Shown here in pieces: positions 10,271 through 19,837 of a stretch of 27,673 bases of DNA. The notes under the pieces are model-generated. The model made no database searches and had not been told where the DNA came from. It was given only the letters and a program-made list of their open reading frames with translations. The first letter of the stretch is position 1; the number at the start of each line of letters is the position of its first letter. Source of the DNA: Smittium culicis (lineage: Eukaryota > Kickxellomycota > Harpellomycetes > Harpellales > Legeriomycetaceae); NCBI GenBank assembly GCA_001970855.1, contig LSSN01003218.1, positions 1-27,673 on the forward strand. The letters are read 5' to 3'. Position numbers and translations under genes: made by a program.

Positions 10271-11304
10271 AGCGCTTCATTAAATGGTGATTCGTATGAC
10301 CAGATTGTAACATATCTGAAAAAAACTAAAAAAAAATTTATTGGCTTGAATTTAAAAAATTTTAATGAAATTATAGATAATTAAAAATGTAAATGAGCTA
10401 AACAAGGTGCGAGATCAAATAAATATATTTTTGGTATTCTTAAAATGCAAGATGAAAAAAAATGCTTGATGAAATTGGATAATTATGTGAAATATTTTAA
10501 GAGATATAAAATATAATAAATTCATTATAAATAATCTTTCTTAATTCAGAAAATAAAAGCAAATTTTCGCCAAATTATTTTAACAGATATAATAGACAAA
10601 AAACTGAACGCTAAATAGATTATTCTAATTAATACGCATATAAAAATCTCAATTATATATATTATTAAAACCAAACCCAAGATTAAATCATTAGTATCAG
10701 ATGAACTACCAGATTAGTTTTTAAAATTTATTCGTTTTCTATTCATAAAAATTAAATTATAATTAAATAAATATAAGAAAATTGAACAATTTGAATTAAT
10801 ATATCATTTTAATTATAACTTAATTGCATTAAAAAAAAATAATACTTTAAAAGAATCAAAATTTGGAGGATAATTAGACGTATCTTTTTTAAAAAAAAAA
10901 ACATCTAGTTAAAATTTAAATAATATAACGAAAATCAATGAAAAATATCAAAATAAATATGATATACATGACTTATAAGGCTAATTGATCCTATTAAGTC
11001 TTTTTAAAATTTAAAAGTCATGGTCTATGATGAAGTGGATAGAAAAAATTCAAGTGGTATTGAAATATATGAATATATATGTAATGCAGTTACTTATTCT
11101 GATGGAGTCTACATCGTTATAAAAAATCAAAAATGATTTATACTTAATATCAAATAAAATAGAAATAAATTCAGATTCATAAAAAATTTCAGAGAATACT
11201 CTAAAAAAATGAAAATAATTTGTTTTGCTATTCAAAATTTAATCACATCATGTAATATTTTGAAAGGGATCAAGAGAGTATTAAAAAAAATTTTCCTAAA
11301 TTAA
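10271..11304 (+). pseudogene. Possible relic of a coding sequence, plus strand
   Basis: Several short segments read naturally as protein but are separated by stops and frame changes: GDSYDQIVTYLKKTKKKF (10271-10384 frame), ILKMQDEKKCLMKLDNYVKY (near 10440-10500), and VMVYDEVDRKNSSGIEIYEY, which begins at 11017. The last frame runs from 11020 to 11304 with only two internal stops (11134 and the TAA at about 11152). No family recognised. The hypothesis is an old decayed gene or transposon ORF; chance is a serious alternative. Confidence 0.22.
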
Positions 11305-13600
11305 AATATTCTCTATACCCCATAGTGCTATACAAGAAAAAAATAAAACTAATTTGAAATAGAAAAATATGAGTACCGTTTTAAGGTAATTTTTTATTGA
11401 AAAACACTTTAAATTATCTGGTTATAAATATTATGCTCACATATTATTTTTAACTAAAATTTTATTAAATAGAGAATTTAATACCAAAGTTCATATGGGA
11501 TGTATAAAAGACAAGGTAATTTTGAAATTTTAAAGGTTAAAAAAGAATTAAATGATGCATTAAAAATGATTTACTTATTAAAATTACAAAATTTATGCCA
11601 GAATTAATTATAATTAAATAGTAAGATATTTTAAAGTATTCAGAGCTAAAATAATAAGATTCTATAATAGTAAATATCTGATATGATTTTCTAAAGTTAT
11701 CTTAATTTGAATAAAAGCAAATAGTAGTAAATTTAAGTTATTTTTTACCAAAATAATCCAGAATTTCGATTATTCCGAAAGAGCTAATTATACAAGTAAA
11801 ATAGAAAAAATTTTCATTAATTAGCTCGGGAAATATGGATAAATTCCTCCAGACTATGAAAGAAAATAAAAAAAAAAATAAAAAATTTGGCTTCAGCGAT
11901 TACCCAGTAAAAATTTATAAAAAATAATAATATCAGAAATTAAAGTTTATTCTAAAAATAATAATATCACAAATTAAAGTTTATTCTAAAAATATTATTT
12001 GAAAAAATAAAATTTTTGAAGGTTTTACACCTCCTCGTTTTTTTTTTATAATCATTACTGTATGAAATTTCTTAATATCAGGGTCTTCACTAAATTTTTG
12101 AATAAAAATAAAACATTTCTTAATTTATTCTTTATATTTTATTTTTATTTTGAGCGTAAATTTTGTAAAATTTATAGAAGATAAATAATGAAAAATTATA
12201 GGTCAAGAGATTTAATTTTAAGCTATTAATGACAATTTTTTTTTGATTAAAAATAAATTTAAAATTGTATAGCTATTTTAATTAATATTTTTTAGGCATT
12301 TATATTTAACTATAAAATATTTCTAATTTATATTAGAAAGAGAAAATATATAGTAAAATCATTCACTTATATTTTATAACAAATATTTTATTAAAAAACG
12401 AGCCCTGTTTAGATATTTGTTTATAAATAAAGTTAGATACTAATAAAAATAGTTTTTTATATAATTATTATTGATTCTCTTTAATTTTAAGTATTTTTAG
12501 GTATATTTATTGTTATTTGTGTCTTATTTTGAAAAAAATATATCTTTGGTATCATTTAAGCATTTAAAATTTATTAATATATTTATAATTACAAATAAAT
12601 AATTGTCACAAATTGCTGATACTACAATAGCAAAATTTAAAATTAGTTGTACTATGAATTCTAATATAAATTTATATGTTTTGGAATTAAATTCCGTAAA
12701 AATAAGTACTAATAAAATTCCGTGTTAATACGTGGAATATCTACTCGCAGTTTATTTTTATCAATGATTATATTAAAAAAATAATCTAAAAATATATTCC
12801 GTGAATACCATCAGTAAATTCATCAAATTTTATCGGTTTTCTAATTCAATATTCATCAAATATTTTATCAATTTTGTTCAATTTCGTCTTTCTCTGAACA
12901 TGAATCGATTTCTAATCAAAAAAGGGGTAGGTATTTGTATTTATCATTTTATACCAAAAGATATTCACAAGAAACTCACTACCTCACTATAATTTCTTTA
13001 TTTATGTTAACCTGGTCACTTCATGTATTCTCTATTTTAGCTTTTTCAGATATTCTGAGCCCCAAAGACAGGATTAAAATTTAAAAATTATGGATTTTTA
13101 AGTTTATATTATTTATTTTTTATACTTTGTAAATTATGCTGAATGAAAAGGAAAAATTCATGGAAAAAATGAACAATTTTGATATTAAGTATTTTGTTAA
13201 CTTTTTATGATTATCAAATTATATCTCTCTTATTATTCAAATTATTGAAAAAAATTATTCATTAACAGATTTAATCATATTTTTTTAACCTTATGGGATT
13301 CAGCGCAATATTTAAGCTTTTCACCACTCTTATATGTAATTTTCCATTTTAACCACTAATTTTTTACTTTTATATCACATTTATTACGTAATTAACCCTA
13401 TTTCTTTCGAGTCCATCAAATATATCGGTATTAATTTTTAGAGTTCAAAAAGAGATATAGTGGATTCTTTTTTTTATTTGTTAAGAAATTTCGGCTACCT
13501 TAAGAATTTTAATATTTTTATTTTTATTTCCGTGATATTAGCATATGTAGATTTTTTCAATTTTTTTAATTTTAGGGCATCATTATGTTATTTAATACAA
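11305..13600. other. A+T-rich non-genic stretch
   Basis: Nothing convincing on either strand. It contains a 34-bp tandem duplication at 11921-11988 and a short plus-strand open stretch at 12801-12992 without recognisable content. Confidence 0.5.
11921..11988. repeat. 34-bp tandem duplication
   Basis: Two adjacent copies of a 34-bp A+T-rich unit that differ by one visible substitution (ATCAG versus ATCAC). The near identity suggests a recent duplication in otherwise decayed sequence. Confidence 0.75.
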
Positions 13601-14850
13601 ATTTTTTTTAGATTTTTATTTTATTTATGTAGATCCGATTTTATCTATCAAATTTATGCCGGAAATTTTATGTGAGGTGATATTTTCCATATAAATGATT
13701 TTTATTTTCAAAGATAACTTCTAATTCGTCATTTTTTTTTAATGTAAAATTTACCGCCACTTTGTTTTTATCCGACTCGTGTTTTTGTTTTTGAGCTTTT
13801 TTTCCCCATTCAGTTATTCTTTCTCTTGTTCTAGATTAGAACAGGTAGCAGAAACATACTTGGTTTTATTTTCATCCAGTTCTGGTTTCAAACCATTCAT
13901 CTTGTTAGAACTTTATTTATCCTACCAAATTCGTCCGTAATATATTTCTTGAAGCTCTTTACATCCTCAGGGCTCGATACTGTGGAAATGAGTCATGGTA
14001 TTTTCACTTCCTCGAAAATATAATTTTTGTTTAGATTCGTTTAAATTTGAGCTTTAACTGTTTTCATATTTTCTTAGAGATTGAAAGATTAACCTTTCAA
14101 ATATCTTCAATAATTAATCGGTATCTTACAAGTGCCATTTTAAATGCAATATTATTAGCTATATGAATTTTAGCAATAAAGATGAATATAATACTTGTTG
14201 AAACTCGATCATTATGATTTAATAAATGCGTGTTATTAAAATTGTAAAAAAAATACATAAATACTTTTACATAACTATTATTTAGTATGTAAAGTGTTTT
14301 TTTTTCTCTCAAAGCGAGTTTTTTCATCATTTTTTAAAATCTTTTATCTTATCTATAGCATAATTATTCCTAGTTAAATTTTCATTCCAAATTTTAGCCA
14401 TTTGAACTTATCCAAAATAATAATTATAATAATTATAATATTGAGTTTTTTTATTACGATTGTAACAGAGAGGACATCACACAAGTATTCCTCATACACT
14501 ATATCAATAATTTTATCAAAAATGATATCAGAAATATTAATTTTCTTACTAATTTGAATCTTTCCATATCCTTTTCTAATTTTATATATTTAAACTTGGA
14601 TTTATATTATTTAGGGTCTCGATTGAAGAGTCTTGGACTATGCTGTCTTAGCCATAGATTTTTAATAAGTTACTCGAGTTAATATCTTATCATCACATAT
14701 TAGATTCCTTTTCGAAGTGCATATCGTTTCGATTCTTCTTAGAATTTTATAAAAATATAACTCAGTTATTTCTTTTTCGCAATGAGTTTCTATCATTAAC
14801 AAAATATGTGAGATGTTTTTACGTCTTATCATATCACTCCTACAAAACAA
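13600..14850 (-). pseudogene. Probable multiply disrupted coding relic, minus strand
   Basis: Reading the minus strand from 14850 downward, successive frames give protein-like pieces joined at stops or at poly(A) runs: IETHCEKEITELYFYKILRR, ISDIIFDKIIDIVYEEYLCD, MAKIWNENLTRNNYAIDKIK, a 77-codon frame at 14330-14097 with IHIANNIAFKMALVRYRLII, STVSSPEDVKSFKKYITDEF, GLKPELDENKTKYVSATCSN, and TEWGKKAQKQKHESDKNKVA. Several breaks fall in A runs, as expected of a drifting pseudogene. G+C is slightly above the surroundings, notably at 13750-14000. No family recognised; a retroelement gag-like protein is only a guess. Confidence 0.33.
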
Positions 14851-15071
14851 CCAACTAATTTTAAACAGTTAGCATTTTTTAAATATATTAGATATATTGA
14901 AGTTTTAAATAGTTTTATATAACACTGACACTACTTAAGAAAATATAAACCTATAAATATTATTGAATTATAATTTTTAACTGTCATATTTTATTTTCTA
15001 ATAAAATTTTTTTTATTTATTATGTATTATTTTACCGAGATAAGACAGTGTGTGATTTTATAGACTACCAC

Positions 15072-15120
15072 GCCAAATAATGAATAAAATTTTATTTATT
15101 ATTTTCCCCTAATATTTGGC
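15072..15120. repeat. 49-bp inverted repeat
   Basis: Outer arms GCCAAATA (15072-15079) and TATTTGGC (15113-15120) are perfect. Inside lies the perfect palindrome AATAAAATTTTATT (15083-15096), extendable to 14-bp arms with one mismatch. The whole could form a long hairpin. Confidence 0.6.
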
Positions 15121-15651
15121 AGATTTTGAACCAAGAAAACACTATTTTTCAGCTTAGAAAAATTGAAAAGGATATTTTATAGTTAAAATTATTACTAGCA
15201 TAATTAGAACAGAATTTTGATTTTTCTATTTATTTATTTCACTTTAAAAGCGCTGGTTGATAAAAAAATATTAAATTTTTTTTAATGGTTAATGGTTATG
15301 AATTTGCATATTTTTAAATTCTTTATTCATAAAGCACTATCCATAATGAGCTCTATTTTTTTTTTTAGAAAACTAGCCGAAATAGATGATTATCAAAAGA
15401 AAAAAATGGTGGAAAATAAATAAAATTCGCCCAATTAGATAATAATTATTTTCACAATTATAATTAAGGAGTTTGATTTTATGCGCAGATATTCATATGG
15501 ATCTGAATTCTTACCTAAGCTGTATGAATATTAAAATGATAAACTTTTATTTGATTCGATAATGTCATATCATCCAAATTAATTGATTTACGCTATCTTT
15601 TGATTAAACCTATCAAAATATTTATTAATAGTTTTGGGTTAAATATTAATG

Positions 15652-15712
15652 TAACCAATTAAATAAATACACGCATTGTAATTATATTGGTTATTGAATA
15701 ACCATTTAATTG
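15652..15712. repeat. Cluster of nested inverted repeats
   Basis: Three overlapping dyads: TAACCAAT (15652-15659) with ATTGGTTA (15686-15693); TGGTTATT and AATAACCA around a single G (15688-15704); CAATTAAAT (15656-15664) with ATTTAATTG (15704-15712). Arms are perfect, so alternative hairpins are possible. Function unknown. Confidence 0.55.
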
Positions 15713-17323
15713 ATAATAGTTTCATGAATAGCAAAAAAAATAATAAATAAAAAGAAACTGCTTACCAGCTTTAACTGTATTTAAAATATGTATCGCGTTG
15801 AATTATTATAAATCATAAATTTTCCAGGTTTAAATTCGAAGAAATTAATTTATAAAAAGATAACCCCATTGTAAATTATATGTTCATTTTTTTAAATTTT
15901 TTCCGAAATTTCAATTTAGAGTAACTTGATGTTATTTTATGCTTTTCCCTCAACTATTTCTATAGGATTAAATGCTGTTTAATACCTCTAGATCTCTTGA
16001 AATATGAAATTTATATCCCTCTCACCGATGGTAGACTTTTTTTTATCTTCCAAATATAGACAGCTACGTTTAATAAAAATGATTTATTTCCGACAAAAAA
16101 AAATTATTGAATTTTTATAGACTAGTAGTAAATAATAAATTTACTTAAAAGTCATAAACGAATCAAAAATCAATTTATTAAAAGTATTGGCGGAAAATTT
16201 TAAATGTAGTATGTTTTTATTTGTGGAAAATAAGATAAAGAATATAGAAATTTTGAGTTTTATTACATTCACAAATTTTGATAGCAAATTTTGACAGTTA
16301 TAAAAATACATAAAAAATATGAAAGATATTATTTTAAGCGTCATATTGGCATTAATTTATCGTTAATATATTTTCCATTTTTACATTCAATAACTAAAAA
16401 GTGAACAAAGGATATTTAAGAATTTAGATATTTTTAGACTTCATTATTATTGGCTTATTAACAACAAGATATCAGAATATATATTGAGATATAAAGCAGA
16501 ATTAATGATTATTTTTTCTCAACTAATTGAATCCAATAAGTATGAGATTATAGGAAACAGGTAGAGGGAGTAAGTGTATTTTAGACCATAAAAATTCATT
16601 CAGTATCTAGATGAGATTATTTTTAAAGTCGCTGATTTTTTTGTAGAAATTATTGAAAAATATCATGAGAGCTGAGACAATCATAATATTTTAATGGAAA
16701 TAATAGTTTAAATAAAAAATAATAATATGTATTAAAAATTTTCTAAAAATAAATATTTATACTTATTCAATAAAATTTTATTTCGGTATCTTGATTATTT
16801 AATTTTTTATCGGCCTTAGAGACTATATTTAAGGGAATTTAATAGAATAATTAAAATTTTATATTTTCAAGCATTAAAAATATTCTTTATTATTTTAATT
16901 AATCATGTAACGGATTTAATCGGGTATATTATTTAATTATATTATATTATGTATTTATATTTTTATATGTTATCACCAAGATTTAAAAACCTATGACTAT
17001 TCATAGTGAGTATACTGAATATATCAAAAAGCGCAGGAGCTAGTAAATAATTTAAGTGAATTTTATCTAATATGTGGGAAATTCTTATGAGAAGCGAAAA
17101 AATATTTAATAGATATTTTATTTTCTATACTGGATCAGAAAAAATAATTTATTTTTTAAGATAATCTACGCTATAATATTTACTTTTACGATAGTAAAAT
17201 AATTGTAAAGGCGATGCGCAAAAAAATTTCAATTGAAAAACCTCCGCTCATCAAAATAAGAATCCCATAAAAGGATATGATCCTCTTATATTCTTAATAT
17301 CAGCTATTATTAACCTATGCTTT

Positions 17324-17375
17324 AAGTTGCACCAGTGGACTGGTAAATCCCCTCATGCTTGTCATTGAATTTTTA
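17324..17375. repeat. G+C-richer island B, related to island A
   Basis: The core AGTGGACTGGTAAATC (17334-17349) matches AGTGGGCTGGTGAATC at 8699-8714 with two differences, and the similarity weakly continues 3'. A diverged dispersed repeat is likely; its class is unknown. Confidence 0.35.
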
Positions 17376-18258
17376 TTCATTAAAAAAAATTCAGTATTTC
17401 TATAAGAAATTAATAAATAAGAATATAAAAGCGATCTATTGAATTTTTTTAGTATTTAAGCGGTCTGAAAGAAAAAAATTTTCCATCATTGTTTTAATCC
17501 TTTATCGTCAAGAACCCTATGAAAAAAATTAATTTATCGACTCGCTGATAATGCACAAAGGAATTCATTGTTCTCTGTTATTCAGCATTAAAATAATAGT
17601 TTAATAAATCTACGGGCTAAATTATTTTTATTTTAATAGCTGGCTATAATCAGTGATTAAAAAACAGTCTACCGCCTCGGAAATGCACAAATTAATGAGA
17701 TTTCAAATATTATGGACACATATGTTTTTACCCAGTAGTTTCACGGTTTTTATATGAGGTATATTGTATATTTTCAGGGGTTGAAATAAAAAATAAAAAA
17801 ACGATTAGTTTGGTACAAAAATTTACTCGGATTCTTTGTTTTGAGCTGAATTTATTGAAATTGGTGAGATCAGTTACGTTTATTTATTTTGAATACCATG
17901 TGTTTTAATATAGTATTTATCTAAATTTTATTTTTAAACATCAAAATTTAAGATTGATCAAATGCCTATAAGGTTCGGAGGATCTAGAGGTCCAGAGGGG
18001 AATCGGTTGAAAATTTGCATATTTTATTAGTTTTTTTTTAATAGTATGTACATTATCAATAAATTCACCGCTTAAAAAAAAAAAATTAAAATTAAAATTT
18101 AAGAAATCTATATAATCCATCATTAAGTTTAAAAAAGTAGAATGATGAATTAATGTCAGCTAGTGATATATAATATTAAAAAATTCGGTACAAAGCAATT
18201 TACTACGCTTTAAAAAAGGTGATAGGTTCTATCGGCTCTTATTTGGGTTTATCAAATT
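17376..18258. other. A+T-rich non-genic stretch
   Basis: I see no gene, RNA or repeat of note here. Confidence 0.5.
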
Positions 18259-18259
18259 G

Positions 18260-18456
18260 TTAACTCTTTCCCGTCCAACATGATTAAAATATATGAATTT
18301 ATTGATTCGTTTATGATTTATAAGCAGTTTTAGTATTTGTTGCTATCTTAAAATATAACAATATTTCTTGAAGTCTCGAAATTAAAGTATTTTATTTGAA
18401 CACTGTTGGATATATTTGAAAGGTCAAAAGTAGTCTACCGGTCATGAAAGGGTTAA
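18260..18456. mobile_element. Candidate piggyBac-like MITE
   Basis: TTAA at 18260-18263 is followed by CTCTTTCCCGTCC, and the right end reads as CCCTTTCATGACC on the other strand before TTAA at 18453-18456. The enclosed element is 189 bp with no ORF. Terminal repeats beginning CCYTTT next to a duplicated TTAA target are the hallmark of piggyBac-superfamily elements. The arms match at 9 of 13 positions, so the element would be old; TTAA alone is common at this composition. Confidence 0.4.
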
Positions 18457-18850
18457 AAATTGAAGATCAAAAATTTCATTTTTATCTTGGGAGATTCTTT
18501 ACGAAGAGAGCGCTTTTATGCATAAAGAGTTACAGCGTATAAAATTTCATATTTAATTTATATATATTTAAAAGATACTAGCAATATTTTTAGCAAATAA
18601 TAAAATTTTAATGAAATTAATATGTAGAAAAATTAAAATGCCTTTTCAATTCATCCATAACATTTACAATTAATGGATACCCAAGCCAATAACATTAAAC
18701 TGCAACAAAGTGCACTCTTCGTTCAGAATCTCCCAATTTATATTTCAAAACATGAGCTATGAAATAATAATCTTTGTCATGAGCCATTAATAAATAAAAT
18801 GGGGAAGCTAATTTAAAAAAAACTGTATAAAAATTATATTGTAAATTCAT
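18457..18850. other. A+T-rich non-genic stretch
   Basis: No gene, RNA or clear repeat is visible here. The stretch separates the MITE candidate from the transposon-like remnant block. Confidence 0.45.
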
Positions 18851-18851
18851 T

Positions 18852-19465
18852 TCAGTAGTGAAAAATGCTAAAGTTATGAAGAAAGGGGGGATACATTAGT
18901 TGGTTCAAAAATAGATTTTTTTCGTAGAAAGACGCTAAATCCTGGGTAAAATTAGCAAACTCAACAACTTGAATGATAGGATCTACAAAAGAGTATAAAT
19001 TCAGGGGTAGTTTCATGCTAGTGATTTTAGTGAATCTGGTCCAAAAATAGCTTCTTAGTTTAAGGACAAATAATGGACAAGTTGGATATAAAAACTGAAA
19101 TTGGTTTATACTTCGCTCCAATCTAGCAATCCAAGTATAGTATATATATTGACATCCACCAGTTAAGGCCTCTTGTAAAAATATAGATTATCATATTTAT
19201 GGCCAGACTAAGTAGTAGCCTTTAATACTAAAAGATGTAATTTGATCAGGCTAAAAGGTGGTAAGCTGATGTCGCTCTTGCCACATAGAACTGGCTACTA
19301 CTTTCTTTAGCTGCATTCCATTTTAGAGATGTCACAACTCTTATGCTCTACTTCTTTCTAGAAAGAAGTTCATTCAGCCAGTAGGCAAAAGCTACCATAA
19401 AATTTATAACTAATTAAGCGCAAGTAAGCTTATTTGCTTAAAGAGGAAAATGATTTCACTTAAGC
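18852..19465 (-). mobile_element. Possible decayed non-LTR retrotransposon C-terminal fragment
   Basis: Local G+C rises and stays higher to about 19760. On the minus strand an 89-codon frame at 19121-18852 includes YPTCPLFVLKLRSYFWTRFT, reminiscent of the CP--xxxR--FW pattern in the C-terminal zinc-finger region of LINE reverse transcriptases. Upstream on that strand are broken pieces such as MQLKKVVASSMWQERHQLTT and LNWWMSI in other frames. No catalytic YADD motif is present. The assignment rests on resemblance only. Confidence 0.25.
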
Positions 19466-19468
19466 TAG

Positions 19469-19542
19469 CCAATTGGGTAAAATCTCATTGGGCACTCGTT
19501 ATCATCAATGGTAATTGGATTGTCATTTAATATTAGACCAAT
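19469..19542 (+). promoter_or_regulatory. Cluster of CCAAT cores upstream of the SUV39-like gene
   Basis: Within 74 bp lie CCAATTGG (19469-19476, a core on both strands), ATTGG at 19487-19491, ATTGG at 19514-19518 and CCAAT at 19538-19542. They are about 300-370 nt before the ATG. NF-Y/HAP binding is the established role of such boxes; use here is inference. Confidence 0.42.
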
Positions 19543-19822
19543 GAGTTGTAGGAAGGGGAAATAATCAGTAAGAGTAGGGGTAGAGGCTTGTACAATGGGC
19601 ATTTTTCTAGCTGTCTTTATGAACAACTTAAATGCCTACAACTCAGTCTGGCTTTATATATATTGGCAGACATGCTCTCTTATCCCAAAAGCAGAGTCCG
19701 AGGTAAAAGCCATTCTCTATAAATATACTTCCGCGGCAAAACCCCCTTAAATATTTTACTAATCCTCAACTTTAGAGATCTTTAGCTGCAAGAAAGCTGT
19801 TCTTGCGATTCACTTATAACTA
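19543..19822. other. Upstream region of the SUV39-like gene
   Basis: About 280 bp between the CCAAT cluster and the start region, still richer in G+C than the gene desert. No open frame or clear TATA box stands out. If the CCAAT cluster marks the promoter, transcription would start here, and the acceptor before the ATG would end a 5'-UTR intron or an outron. Confidence 0.35.
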
Positions 19823-19837
19823 TTGATATCATTAGTT
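19823..19837 (+). promoter_or_regulatory. Splice-acceptor-like AG 2 nt before the SUV39-like ATG
   Basis: The sequence TTGATATCATTAG ends in AG at 19834-19835, then TT and the ATG at 19838. The pyrimidine tract is poorer than at the other three genes. It fits the pattern of acceptors abutting start codons in this window. Confidence 0.35.

Larger units (their letters stand above)
14851..17320. other. A+T-rich non-genic stretch with inverted repeats
   Basis: No gene called on either strand. It holds a 49-bp hairpin (15072-15120) and a cluster of nested inverted repeats (15652-15712), given separately. Confidence 0.5.
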
